A DNA stretch of 64,000 nucleotides from Eriocheir sinensis. Its lineage: Eukaryota; Arthropoda; Malacostraca; Decapoda; Varunidae. Position numbers and translations under genes: made by a program. Position 1 is the first letter of the stretch; every line of letters starts with the position of its first letter. Below the pieces are notes generated by a model that was not told the origin of the DNA, made no database searches, and saw nothing but the letters and a program-made list of their open reading frames with translations. The stretch lies in NCBI RefSeq assembly GCF_024679095.1, contig NC_066549.1, positions 6,793,420 through 6,857,419 on the forward strand, given 5' to 3'. Below, piece after piece: positions 44,069-55,850 of the stretch.

Positions 44069-44769
44069 CTTCGTATCCTCGCTCTGAGTTTGGTCTTCCT
44101 TTCCTCCTCCTCGTATCCTTGTCCTCATTCCCTTCTCCTCCTCCTCCTCCTCCTCTTACTCCTTCTCATCCTTGTTCTAGGTTTGGTCTTCCTTAATAGT
44201 AACTTCGTCCTCACTTCCCTTCCTCCTCCTCCTCCACTTCCTCCTTAATTTACTCCTTCCCATCCTTGTTCTTGATCTTGTCTTCCTGAGTTCCTCTTCT
44301 TCGTGTCCTCGTGTCCTCGTCCTCCTCCTTTTCCTTTAATTCCTCTTTTTTTTATAATGAAAGAATATAGCGAAAGAAAAAAAGGAGCATTCAAGAAGAT
44401 GCTACTGTAGGAGATAAGAATGTAAACTGTAAAAAGTGATACAGTAAAATAAAAATAAATTAACGAATAAAAAAAATAAGTATCAGACGTCCCACGAGCG
44501 AAGTGAAGAGCGAGTGAGCGAAAACCGGAGGCGGCGCTCGTCTACAGATCATTACTACCTTGCCACCGTGCCATACGTTTGCGTCTAGGGCCATATCATT
44601 TCGTTTGATAATAACCTTGATAATAACTCCCTAATGCCCTACTGAATGCGGCCTTAGTTGTGGGGTTGTATGTTTATTTTTTTTTTTTCCTTTTCTTTTT
44701 TTCTTTTTGTTTCCGTTTTCTCTTTTTTTTTCGCGCTGTTTACTTTTTTTGTTATTTTTCTCCCTACCT

Positions 44770-44770
<1 letters not shown>
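43125..44770. other. Intergenic; C-rich then CTT/CAT-rich
   Basis: C-rich 43150-43300; loosely repeated CTTCCTCCTCCTCCT with (CAT)n near 44037-44066; then unique AT-rich sequence. A block with GTTTGGTCTTCCTT recurs near 44090 and 44180. Confidence 0.5.

Positions 44771-44772
<2 letters not shown>

Positions 44773-44865
<93 letters not shown>
44773..44865 (+). repeat. (CT)n microsatellite
   Basis: About 46 repeats. Confidence 0.97.
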
Positions 44866-44868
<3 letters not shown>

Positions 44869-46636
44869 CAGCCTTATCAATATATACTCCATCTCTTTTA
44901 TTACTTTAGTCCCCCATAAAATAAACAACTAAAGAGAGATGTCCCACTGGCCCCAACATACCATTCGGACTCTCACAGATACTCAGGAGAACGCCCTGAA
45001 GGATGTTCTGTGTATATGTACCTTCGCCTCGGGGTCACGGTTTGGAGGGAAAGTGGAGAGAAAGGCTGTTAAGTGCTGTAGGGTTGCTTGTAGGTGCTTG
45101 GGTGTACTGGGGGCGATGTAGAACCGTAGTGAGAAGTGAAATGACCGGTAAAACGAAAGGGAACGAATAGGCTAGTAGGTAAATGGGTTTAGGTAGTCTA
45201 TTGCAAGCCTCTGAAGGGATTTTGTACTGTTGAGGCCATAGAAAGGTGTGTTTGAGCATTCTGTGATGGGTGAAAGAGGAGGGAATGAAGTGGATGACAG
45301 CTAAAAGAGGTAAGATCTTATATTATAAAGCTCTAAAGAGATCGTGGCTTGTGGTGCTGGTTTAGGCTTTCAACAACAAATATTTCCACAAGTCACAAAC
45401 GAACTTAATCTGTTTCTCATTAGTGTTTTTTCACATCCATGGTGCAGAAGCCTTGTCCAACTCACCCTAGGCTCATAAAAACTACCCTTAAAAGTACCCA
45501 CAACCTCTACGAAAGCCTTACCATATGTGGGTGGGTGTAAGTTCCGAAATGTTTGAAAATATTTACTAAAGGTGTGTTGGGGTGGCTATAGGAGGGTGCG
45601 TTGAGGCAGGGAGCGACGGGAGAAAGAGAGAAATGAACTGCCTAAATGCCAAAGGGTCGAAAAGGTTACCGGATGCCTTTGCGGGGATAGTTAGGTACTG
45701 ACTGAAGGGTTGCAGGTGGTAATGGTGTTAAGGTGGACTGGAGGGAGAAATAGAATGGTGTTTAGGTGTGAAGTAAGAGATGAAAGAGAGGAAGGATGAA
45801 GGTAATATGCAAAGTTAGTAGTTGTAGCAAAGACATTAGTAGTAGTAAAAGTAGTAGTAGTTGTAAAGGCAGTACCAATAGGCCTTCGTAGAGGTTCAAG
45901 CGTGTCAGGGCGAACAAGAATAGTGCGAAGAGGAAGTTAAAGAAGTTAAAAGAGTAGTAATAGCGATGATGAATGCTGGCGTGACCTTGCAAGCCTCAGA
46001 GGGGAGATAAAGTGAGACGTGCCTTCAAAACCAATATGCCCAGATGTTCAAGTGATGTGGAGTGCTTGAAACCTTCTGGGTGGATAGGAGCTGAAGAGGA
46101 AGGATGAGAGCGACTGATTAAGACTGTTGGTAGAAGAATAACTAAGGAAGGGCATGGAGGGATTGCTGAAGAAAGACTACCTGAGGAAATGAAAGCATGA
46201 GTTAGGTTGGACAAGGAGCAGAGAGGGAAGGATGAGAGTAGGATGTAAGGATAAGATTAACTAAGGTAGGATATGGAAGGATAACTGAAGAATGAAAAAG
46301 GCTGAATAACGAGCTGAAAGGAAAGGATTAGAGTGTCTGAGGCTGCGGAAAGATTCATGACTGTGGAAGGGCGTGGGGGCATTACTGGGGAAATAATGCC
46401 AGAGGAAAGAGAAGGATGATAAAAGCTGGATAGAGACTGGCTGTACTTGGAAAAGAGCTGCAGGAGGATAGAGAACGACTACAGAAACCCAAGAGGACCG
46501 AATAGGGGATGTATGGGTAAGGATATTCTGGAGGGACTGATGGAGGAAACAATATTAACAACAGATGGATTGGGACGATGGATAAAAAATGAAAACAGAA
46601 TAGTATCAACAGATGGATTGGGACGATGAATAGATA
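44866..46636. other. Intergenic; weak decayed tandem structure after about 46000
   Basis: Unique-looking to 45980, then AAGGATGAGAG, GGATAACTGAAGAA and AAAGAGCTG-type motifs recur loosely, apparently diverged relatives of the 118-bp units at 47090-47335. Confidence 0.4.
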
Positions 46637-46775
46637 GAAGATTTTTTTTTTTTTTTTTACAACAGAGGAGACAGCTCAAGGGCACACAAAAAAGGAAACA
46701 ATAATAAATAAAAAAAAGCCCGCTACTCGCTGCTCCTAAAAAGAATCCAAAGAGGTGGCCGAAAGAGGGCTGCGT
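46637..46775 (-). mobile_element. Jockey-like 3' tail, truncated copy, with flanking direct repeat
   Basis: Minus strand: CTCTTTCGGCCACCTCTTTG, GGAGCAGCGAGTAGCGGGCT, then GTGCCCTTGAGCTGTCTCCT, CTGTTGTAAAA. Just upstream of it on the plus strand the 20-bp ACAGATGGATTGGGACGATG occurs twice (near 46560 and 46609), a local direct repeat. Confidence 0.62.
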
Positions 46776-47089
46776 ATGTTGGAGGAAAAATAATAGGAGG
46801 AATATGGAGGAAAAGGAGAAGCTGAATGAAGATGGCTTGGAAGAGGGTTCTGAATGGGTTATGCAAAAGGAGAGGATTTTAGGCTACAAGATTGCGCATG
46901 AAGGAGGCAATAGAATCGAAGCTGGAGAGGAAAAAGTTGGAAATAGGTTTTGCAGGAGAGGACTTGTATGGTAAAGGATTGAGTATGCTGAAGGAAAGAT
47001 AACAGAAAAAGCTTGATAAAGATGACTTGGAAACGGATTTGGATATGATATATAGGATAGGAGTGCTTGAAGGGGGTGAAGGACCTGAA

Positions 47090-47335
47090 GGATAAGGAGT
47101 GAAGTTAGGCTTTAAAAACGGTTTCTGGATAGGATATGCAGGAGAGGGAGTGATTTCAGATAAAGGATAGAAGTGCTTGAAGAAGGTGCTTGGTGAAGGA
47201 TACTGAAGGATAGGGAGTGAAGTTAGGCTTTGAAAACGGTTTCTGGATAGGATATGCAAAAGGAGAGGGGGTGATTTCAGATACAGGATAGAAGTGCTTG
47301 AAGAAGGTGCTTGGTGAAGGATACTGAAGGATAAG
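47090..47335 (+). repeat. Tandem repeat, unit about 118 bp, two copies
   Basis: GAGTGAAGTTAGGCTTT, AAAACGGTTTCTGGATAGGA, TATGCA, GTGATTTCAGATA, AGAAGTGCTTGAAGAAGGTG and CTTGGTGAAGGATACTGAAG are repeated with little change. Similar, more decayed units extend left to about 46000. Confidence 0.82.
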
Positions 47336-47566
47336 GGGAGAGGGTGTTACCAGCAGGATAGAGACGAGACGAGGAGAGGTGCTTGGGAACGAATGGGGGA
47401 AGGGCAGAAGGAGGGGCTGATCAGACGAGGAGCAGCGGGGAGGTGGGGAGAAGGGGGCAGGGAAGGAAGGGGGTAAATGGGGGGGCAAGCGCAAAGAGAT
47501 ATAGAGGTCGTTTGAAGTTAATTTGATGGCAAGGTGCACGAGTCTGCCGCTGTGAGCCCCGCGCAG

Positions 47567-48552
47567 CCAACCACCACCACCACCATGACCACCTCCACCA
47601 CCACCACCACCATTACCACCACCATTACCACCACCACCACCATTACCACCACCACCACCACCATTACCACCACCACCACCACCATTACCACCACCATTAC
47701 CACCACCACCACCATTACCACCACCACCACCACCATTACCACCACCACCACCACCACCACCACCACCACCACCACCACCACCATTACCACCATTACCACC
47801 ACCACCACCATTACCACCACCACCACCACCATTACCACCACCACCACCACCACCATTACCACCACCACCACCACCATTACCACCACCACCACCACCATTA
47901 CCACCACCACCACCACCACCATTACCACCACCATTACCACCACCACCACCACCATTACCACCACCACCACCACCACCACCACCACCACCACCACCATTAC
48001 CACCACCACCACCACCACCATTACCACCACCACCACCACCACCATTACCACCACCACCACCACCACCACCATTACCACCACCACCACCACCATTACCACC
48101 ACCACCACCACCACCACCACCACCACCATTACCACCACCACCACCACCACCACCACCACCACCACCACCACCACCACCACCACCACCACCACCATTACCA
48201 CCACCACCACCACCATTACCACCACCACCACCACCACCACCACCACCACCACCACCACCACCACCACCACCATTACCACCACCACCACCACCATTACCAC
48301 CACCACCACCACCATTACCACCACCACCATTACCACCACCACCACCACCACCACCACCACCACCACCACCACCATTACCACCACCACCACCACCACCACC
48401 ATTACCACCACCACCACCACCACCACCATTACCACCACCACCACCACCACCACCACCACCATTACCACCACCACCACCACCACCACCACCACCACCATTA
48501 CCACCACCACCACCACCACCACCACCACCATTACCACCACCACCACCACCAC
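47567..48552 (+). repeat. (ACC)n interspersed with ATT, about 1 kb compound microsatellite
   Basis: Blocks of three to about twenty ACC are separated by single ATT triplets, with the triplet phase kept throughout. Because of this all three frames of each strand stay open or nearly so: Thr/Ile or Pro/His on one side, and Gly/Asn or Val/Met on the minus strand. A minus frame of 491 codons spans it, but its non-repeat ends show nothing recognisable. Confidence 0.93.
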
Positions 48553-48559
48553 CTCGCTC

Positions 48560-49340
48560 GCCGAAGATTACCAGCTGGCGGGCGGCGAGCGGGCAGACGA
48601 CAGGGTGAGCTAGCGGGCGGCCGGTCAGCACAGAGAAGTGATTTGACCTTTATGTAAATTTCCCATCTCCGTCTTTTTTTTGCGGGGGGCTGTTAGTTAG
48701 TTAGTTGGAAGTCCTGCGTGAAGAGAGAGAAGGGAGGCAAAGGAACGGAGGAGAAAGGGTGCGTAGATAATTGAAGAAGTGTTTGAGATTACTGGGAAAA
48801 AAGATGGAAAGAAGAAGAGGTTGTTATAAGTGAAGAAGGGATAGAGATTGCTGGGAAGAGGAGAGAAAAGAAAGAGGAGGACAATGTGATTACTGGAAAA
48901 CGAGTGAATAGAAAGGGGAGGACACTGTTATTACTGGAAATGGATTGAAAAGAAAGGGGAGGAAAAGGTGAACTGGGAGGTAATGAAAAGAGGCGATACA
49001 AAATTACATGGAAGAGGACAAATAAAGAGTTCATGAAAAAGAAAAATTACAGGAACATTTGAAATAAACAGAAAAAGACAATGAAAAAGCGATAAAGAGA
49101 AATAAGGAAAGGAGAATTTACAGGACCATTAGATAAAGCCACCAGGAAAGAATTAATAGAAAGCAAATGAAAGGAAAAGTTACAGAATCACTTGGAAAGA
49201 AAAGAAAGGAGGAAAGGTACAAAGAGAAAGAAGGGAATGAAACGTCAATATAGAGGAAGACTTGAAAAAGAGGGAAAAGGTGTACAGAGATGATAAAAAG
49301 GGGAGGTCACAGATACAGATGGCGGAGACGAAGGGAAGAA
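48560..49340. other. Intergenic, purine-rich with loose repeats
   Basis: AGAGGAGGACAATGTGATTA, CTGGAAA and AAAGGGGAGGA motifs recur about every 55 bp from 48780 to 48990, much diverged. Confidence 0.4.
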
Positions 49341-49344
49341 GATG

Positions 49345-49345
<1 letters not shown>

Positions 49346-49384
<39 letters not shown>

Positions 49385-49583
49385 AAAAAAAAATACTAGA
49401 CGGAAGAAAAAGAGATCATGGAGGAAAAAAAGAAAATATGAAGTGGTCGAATTAACAGATTTTGCAGATTAGTGTCAGAATGTGAAAAAAAAAGTAAGTG
49501 AAAAATTGCATGAAAGAAAGAAAGCAAAAATGGGAGTGACCTTGAAATAATAATCCTTCCTTAGGCCTATTAGGGAGTATGTT

Positions 49584-49614
<31 letters not shown>

Positions 49615-49637
49615 AATAGGTTATACGTCAGACAAAC

Positions 49638-49678
<41 letters not shown>

Positions 49679-49845
49679 ACTACCCTATCCTAACGCATGT
49701 CTTCCCAATTCTCGATTCACGACTTCTCCTCCTCCTCCTCCTCCTCCTCCTCCTCCTCCCGGGGTTTCTGTTACCTGCTGCTACTATATCCCAATCTTCC
49801 CTTGTTCTTCTCCTCCTCCTCCTCCTCCTCCTCCTCCTCCTCCTT
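49346..49845 (+). repeat. Mixed microsatellites: (GA)n, (TTG)n, (CA)n, (CTC)n
   Basis: (GA)n 49346-49379, (GTT)n about 49580-49614, (CA)n 49638-49676, (CTC)n 49727-49758 and 49810-49842. Confidence 0.92.
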
Positions 49846-49916
49846 CTGATCAAGGCCAAAGAGTGAAAGTGAGGCAGTAAAATTTAGTGAATTCCATCTC
49901 TGTTTTCCCAGCATGT

Positions 49917-49948
<32 letters not shown>

Positions 49949-49999
49949 AACCTGAACTTTTTTTCGTGTGGTTTTGTAAGCTTATCTAATTTATTTCCC

Positions 50000-51729
50000 C
50001 TCCTCTTCCTCCTCCTCCTCCTCCTCCTCCTCTCATTAATACCTCACGGTCTCACCATCATCATCATCATTAGCCTGACGTGCCATTTGTTTTGCTTGCG
50101 TGTTTCTTTTCTCTCGCTTTCACCACATAATGCATCACGTCTTGGTCTCATCTCTTTCCTTTTCTTTTCTTTTTTTGTTTCTTATCTCCCTTTTTTTCTT
50201 GTTTGCTTTCTTTTAACATGTTTTTTTTTTTGGTCTTTTCTTTCTCCCATTTTATCTATTCTTTTTTTTTTATTTTCCACCTCCTACCTTCTGCTTTACT
50301 TTCTTTCCTGTCTTTTTTTTTCCTCTTTTTCTGTCTTTTTTTTTCTCTGTTTCTTTTCTTTCTTTTCTTTTTCTCTATATATTTATCTCTTTTGTTTTTG
50401 TACCACCTAACTTCTGTTCTCCTCTCTGCCTTTTTTTTTCCCTCTTTTTCTTCTTTATTTTTCTCTGGTTTTCCTTCTTCTATCTCCTTTTTCTTTCTTT
50501 GTTTTCTTTTTCTCTTTTTTTTATCTCGCTCTATTTTCTTTTTTCTTTTTTGTCTCATTTTCGTTCTTCTGCGTCTTTCTTCTTTTTCTTTCTTTTTTAT
50601 GCCTGTCTCTTATCTCCTTTCTTTTTTCTTGTTTCCTATGTATTTCTTCTTTATTTCTTTCTTTTTTCTGTCTTTCATCTCATTTTTTTCTTATTTCTTC
50701 TTTCTCTATGCGTCTTTTTCCTTTCTTTCTTTTTCTCTCTATCTCAATCTACTCTTTTACCATGCCCACAATACTTCTCTTCCTTCTCTTTTTCTTCCTT
50801 CGTTTTCTGTTTCTTTTATTTATTTTTCTTCTTTCATCTCTGTCTTTTCTTGTATCCTTTTTTTCTCTTTATATCTATCTACTCTTTTCATTTGACCATC
50901 ATTCTTCTGCCTATTTCTCTGTTTTCTCATTCTTTCCTTCTTTTTCTTCTTCTTTATTTTCTGTCTGTTTTATATCTCCTTTTTTCTTCTTCTGTCTGTA
51001 TCTCTCTACTTTCTCTCATTTTTCTTCTTTCTTCTTTCTTTCTGTTTGTCTCTTATCTCCTCTTTTCCCTTTTTCTTGTCTCTGTGGCTATATATTTTTC
51101 CTCCTTTTATCTCCTTTTCTCTTCCTTCTTCTCTGTCTTATTTCTTTCTCTTCTGTCTTTCATCTCCTTTTCCTTCTTCTCTGTCTTTCTTCCCTCTCTC
51201 CTGTCTTTTATCTCCTTTTACTTCTCTTTCTCTGTCTGTCTTCGGTATTATTTTTCTCCTTCTCTATATCTAATTTTGCTTCTCCCTCCATTCTCTTACC
51301 CACCACTCCGCCTCCTCGTAACAGACAGCAAAACACTTAAAAGATAATAGGAATCCACTCTTCACAATATTTCCATTCTATATATTCATTCATTCAATAT
51401 TTTCATTCTATTCAACTATTCTTATATAATCTGCATTGCCTGAGATATCCTTCATTCCTCAAAGACTCCACCATTTTTCCTTCACCATTTTTAAAGACGA
51501 GATCATGAAAGAGTATATATATATTAACCACAACATTATACAGGAACAGGACGAAGCAAGTTGTCCCCTTAATACATGTGTTTGTGCTTGGTGATGCTTA
51601 AGACTCGACCTGCTGAAGAGTGTATAGTGAAACCCATGACTTGCATTCTGGTTCTTGGCCGCTCTCTGCCCGTCTGTCTGTCTGTCTGTCGCTGTTAGAT
51701 GATGGTGGTGCTTTTGCGTGTTGCTTCTG

Positions 51730-51765
<36 letters not shown>

Positions 51766-52560
51766 TTCTTTGCTCTGTTTTTTTCCTTTTCTTTTTTCCT
51801 CAGCTGTCCTTTTTCTATCTTTCTTTTCTCTTTGTTTTTCTCCTTTTTTTGTCTCCCTTTCTTCGCTCTTTTACTCTGTCTTTGTTTCTTTAATCATCTC
51901 TTTTTTTTGTTGTTGTTTTTCATTTCTTCCTGTCTTCTTTCTTCTCTCAGCTGTCTTTCTTCCATCTTTTTTTTTTCTTTCTCTCCTATATTTAATTCTT
52001 TTCTCCATTATTCTTTCCTTTTTTTCTTTCTTTTCTCTTTTTTCTATCTTTCTTTTATCTTTTTTCCTATCTCTCTTATCTTTTCCTATCTTTCTTTTAT
52101 CAATTTTCTATCCCTCTTATCTTTTTCTATCTTTCTTTTATCTGTTTTCTTCTTACTATTTTTCGCTCTCTGTCTTTCTTCTTTCATTTTTTTCTCTTTC
52201 CATCTATCCAACTTCAACTATTCAACTTCTACTCACCATTCTTCTCCATGCCTCTCCGTCTCCTGCTGTCTCCTCGTGTATTTTTTTATTTTATTTTATT
52301 TTTATTTGCATTTCATCTGTTTCTCTGCTTTTCCCACCACTGCTGTCTTTACGTCTCTCTATTTCTCTTCTTTGGATTCCCACTACACCTGTCCATCTGC
52401 CTCTCCTGTTACTGCTGTCTCCTCCTCGCTTCTTTTTCACGTTTTAACTCGCCTGCTATTCATCTGCTTGGTTTTTTCCTGCTGCTATTGTCCCTGCTTA
52501 TACTACTGTGCCTGCTACTTATGTCCGTGTAATTATGGTCAGTGTTACATGCAGCGCTAT
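50000..52560 (+). repeat. 2.5-kb pyrimidine-rich low-complexity stretch
   Basis: Dominated by T and C with diffuse TTTCTTTTTCTTCTTT-type repeats and short periodic blocks such as CTATCTTTCTTTTATC (about 52050-52145). (GT)n lies at 51731-51760. No splice-bounded coding exon was recognised; its long open frames are Phe/Ser/Leu-rich. Confidence 0.75.
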
Positions 52561-52653
52561 CTACTTAACTGCTTGTAGGTTTGTAGGTCTTTTTTTTTTT
52601 TTGGGGGGGGGGGGGAGTATTGGAGACTAGGCTAAATGGACTGGGTTTGGTTT

Positions 52654-52755
<102 letters not shown>

Positions 52756-52974
52756 CCCCCACCCCCCATCAGGTCTCAGGGGGGGCAATACCAAGCTTAA
52801 CATTTTTCACTTTCGTTTCACCTTTCCCCCTCGCCCCCCCCCCCACCCCCACCCCCCCACCCCGCGTCTGATTGTTTGCCCTACGTGTGGTGGTACAGTG
52901 TGTGTGTGTGTGTGTGTGTGTGCCAAGGTCCCGAGGTGTCCGTGGGAGGGCTGTGGGTCGGTGGGGACAAGTGC

Positions 52975-53275
52975 AGGAGAGTGAGAGGGAGGACGAGCAG
53001 GAAGAGGAATGAGGGGAGGAGGAGAGCTAGCAGGAGTACGAGTGAGAGGGAGGACGAGCAGGAAGAGGAATGAGGGGGAGGAGGAGAGCTAGCAGGAGTA
53101 CGAGTGAGAGGGAGGACGAGCAGGAAGAGGAATGAGGGGGAGGAGGAGAGCTAGCAGGAGTACGAGTGACAGGGAGGACGAGCAGGAAGAGGAATGAGGG
53201 GGAGGAGGAGAGCTAGCAGGAGTACGAGTGAGAGGGAGGACGAGCAGGAAGAGGAATGAGGGGGAGGAGGACAAG
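52975..53275 (+). repeat. 61-bp purine-rich minisatellite, 5 units
   Basis: GAGAGGGAGGACGAGCAGGA, AGAGGAATGAGGGGGAGGAG and GAGAGCTAGCAGGAGTACGA recur, nearly identical in all units. Confidence 0.9.
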
Positions 53276-53339
53276 TAAGAGTGAGAATGTCGTGAAGAGA
53301 ATAGAAAAGATAGTGAAAGAAGTTAATGGATAAATAAAG

Positions 53340-54378
53340 TAATAAAGTCGTAGAAATCAAAACCACTGATATATTCAAGAAGAGGTTGGGTAAATTCATG
53401 GATAGTGAGGTAAGGTGGGGTTAGGATTACAGGAGCTGCCTTGTATAGACCAACCGGTAAGGTGGGGATAGGATTACAGGAGCTGCCTTGTATAGACCAA
53501 CCGGTAAGGTGGGGTTAGGATTACAGGAGCTGCCTTGTATAGACCAACCGGTAAGGTGGGGTTAGGATTACGGGAGCTGCCTTGTATAGACCAACCGGTA
53601 AGGTGGGGATAGGATTACGGGAGCTGCCTTGTATAGACCAACCGGTAAGGTGGGGATAGGATTACAGGAGCTGCCTTGTATAGACCAACCGGTAAGGTGG
53701 GGATAGGATTACAGGAGCTGCCTTGTATAGACCAACCGGTAAGGTGGGGTGGGATTACAGGAGCTGCCTTGTATAGACCAACCGGTAAGGTGGGGTTAGG
53801 ATTACAGGAGCTGCCTTGTATAGACCAACCGGTAAGGTGGGGATAGGATTACGGGAGCTGCCTTGTATAGACCAACCGGAAAGGTGGCGATAGGAATACC
53901 CGAGCTGCCTTATAGACCAACCGGTAAGGTGGGGATAGGATTACAGGAGCTGCCTTGTATAGACCAACCGGTAAGGTGGGGTTAGGATTACGGGAGCTGC
54001 CTTGTATAGACCAACCGGTAAGGTGGGGATAGGATTACGGGAGCTGCCTTGTATAGACCAACCGGTAAGGTGGGGATAGGATTACAGGAGCTGCCTTGTA
54101 TAGACCAACCGGTAAGGTGGGGATAGGATTACAGGAGCTGCCTTGTATAGACCAACCGGTAAGGTGGGGTTAGGATTACGGGAGCTGCCTTGTATAGACC
54201 AACCGGTAAGGTGGGGATAGGATTACAGGAGCTGCCTTGTATAGACCAACCGGTAAGGTGGGGATAGGATTACAGGAGCTGCCTTGTATAGACCAACCGG
54301 TAAGGTGGGGTTAGGATTACAGGAGCTGCCTTGTATAGACCAACCGGCCTCTTGCAGACTCCTTACGTTCTTATTTTC
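53340..54378 (+). mobile_element. Non-LTR retroelement-like 3' tail hosting the 47-bp array
   Basis: The left part (about 53368-53408) reads DIFKKRLGKFMDS in one frame, resembling the extreme C-terminus of decapod non-LTR reverse-transcriptase frames. The right end, CTTGCAGACTCCTTACGTTC, matches in reverse complement GAACATAGGGAGACTGCAAG at 58900-58919. No reverse-transcriptase core is present. Assigned by resemblance only. Confidence 0.4.
53410..54347 (+). repeat. 47-bp minisatellite, about 20 units
   Basis: The unit runs GTAAGGTGGGGATAGGATTA, then CAGGAGCTGCCTTGTATAGA, then CCAACCG. Variation is mostly GGGGATAGG versus GGGGTTAGG and TTACAGG versus TTACGGG, with one shortened unit. Flanks are GGGTAAATTCATGGATAGTG on the left and GGCCTCTTGCAGACTCCTTA on the right. 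The right flank matches a retroelement-like tail also seen inverted at 58880-58960, so the array expanded inside that element. Confidence 0.9.
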
Positions 54379-54652
54379 TAATAAGAAAAATAAAAAAATG
54401 AAAATAAAGAAAAATTGTTATAATAAAATAACAATAAGTACGTAAACATATAGACATAAAGATTCAATATATAGCTCCTGGGTTATGTCTTTTTTTTTAT
54501 AATTATCTTTTCGTTCATTTAATTTCCTGGTGAAGACAGTTTCTTCTGATTACTTCTTGTTGATTGAGCAAACGTAGCTGACTTTTTTTTTTAAGAAATG
54601 AATGTTTTTGTGAGTAAATTTTCTCCTTCTTTAATTACAAGGAAGCGGAGAG

Positions 54653-54874
54653 TTAACCCGGTAGCTGCGAGGATCACGTTTCTTAAAGGCCCCTCTAAGC
54701 GAATTAATGAAAAAAAATCATCACTCACGCAAACCATTTCATAATATATATCAACGCATTTGTGATCTGTTTATGCATCATCTATTTTTGGGGGTTTATA
54801 TCATGGCAGAAATTTGGCCTGTCGCTGGTACACGGTAAAGCCACAAATTTGGCCCGTCGCTGCTACGGGGTTAA
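54653..54874 (+). mobile_element. TTAA-bounded MITE, 222 bp (copy 3)
   Basis: Starts TTAACCCGGTAGC and ends GCTACGGGGTTAA; the complement of the end is TTAACCCCGTAGC, so 12 of 13 terminal bases match. It shares the full interior with the copies at 4403 (inverted) and 29667, including TTTCATAATATATATCAA and two 35-bp units ending in GCCACAAATTTGGCCCGTCG. Non-coding. Confidence 0.72.
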
Positions 54875-55022
54875 GACGTGATGCTGTGTGCTGCTCAGGT
54901 GTGTTTCGTCAGGTTCATTGAGAGACTTCCAAAGTGATATTTTGTGGGATTTTTTTTCTTCTCAAGTCGTGGCAGTGATCGAAGCTTGTCTGATCATCCT
55001 TTTCCGTCATTTTTGTACCCCC

Positions 55023-55850
55023 ACCTTCGTACCATTGTTTTGTGCGGCGACAGATTACTTCTCTCCGGGTACAGGTGAGCGTCTGCCCCGTGTCTGGCGG
55101 CCCCACGTGTCTCCGTCAGGGCGGCGGCGGCGGTGATGGTGGTGGTTGTGGTGGTACTTTTACAAAAAAAAGATTGTTTGTAAAAGAACCGTGAACAAGC
55201 TGTTTCATCCGGTCTTGTCTTTTGTAGTTCGGACACGTCATGTATGCAACCTATGTTCAAAATGTCAAGATCAACATAACACAACCTTACGTGAGCCAGT
55301 TTTCAGATACAACAGAACCACCAAAATAGTATATGGACGCACTCACGCACTTCTTTATTTAGTATTAAGACCCTTTTCTCAACGATCATGTCTCTCTGTT
55401 TTGGGATTCCTCTGCCATACACTATTTGCAGGAGCAGCACCAGCGGGCTTTTTCTTCCCTCCTTTTCTCTTGCCCTTGAGGTTCCTTTTCTGTACAAGTA
55501 AAATAGCTAGAGAAAGCAATGCGGTTCAGGTGATCACAACAGGAAGTATTGTGTGTGTTCCCAATAGTAAGACAATCGCACTCCCCCGCCCCCCAGACCC
55601 CCCTTCCCCCCAGAAATCCCCTCCCCCAGACTCCCTCTCATCCCCCGCCCCTCAGACCCCTCCCCGCCCCCAGCCCGTCGTGTAGGCGTGGAGGCAAGGC
55701 TACGGACACCCTCACCTTCGTACCATTGTTTTGTGCGGCGACAGATTACCTCTCTCCGGGTACAGGTGAGCGTCTGCCCCGTGTCTGGCGGCCCCACGTG
55801 TCTCCGTCAGGACGGCGGCGGCGGTGATGGTGGTGGTTGTGGTGGTGATG
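55023..55850 (+). repeat. Direct duplication of a 120-130 bp segment, 696 bp apart
   Basis: 55023-55153 and 55719-55850 share CACCTTCGTACCATTGTTTT, GTGCGGCGACAGATTAC, TCTCTCCGGGTACAGGTGAG and CGTCTGCCCCGTGTCTGGCG, with only a few changes. The segment contains a donor-like ACAG|GTGAGC, but I see no convincing exon. The sequence between copies is not repeated. Confidence 0.75.

Noticed and set aside
47156..48631. 491-codon Gly/Asn minus-strand frame as a glycine-rich protein gene
   Set aside because: The core is the (ACC)nATT microsatellite, open in other frames too, and the ends contain unrelated tandem repeats. Kept only as a finding.
55146..55685. 179-codon plus-strand frame
   Set aside because: No recognisable domain; it starts in a duplicated segment and ends in a C-rich Pro tract.
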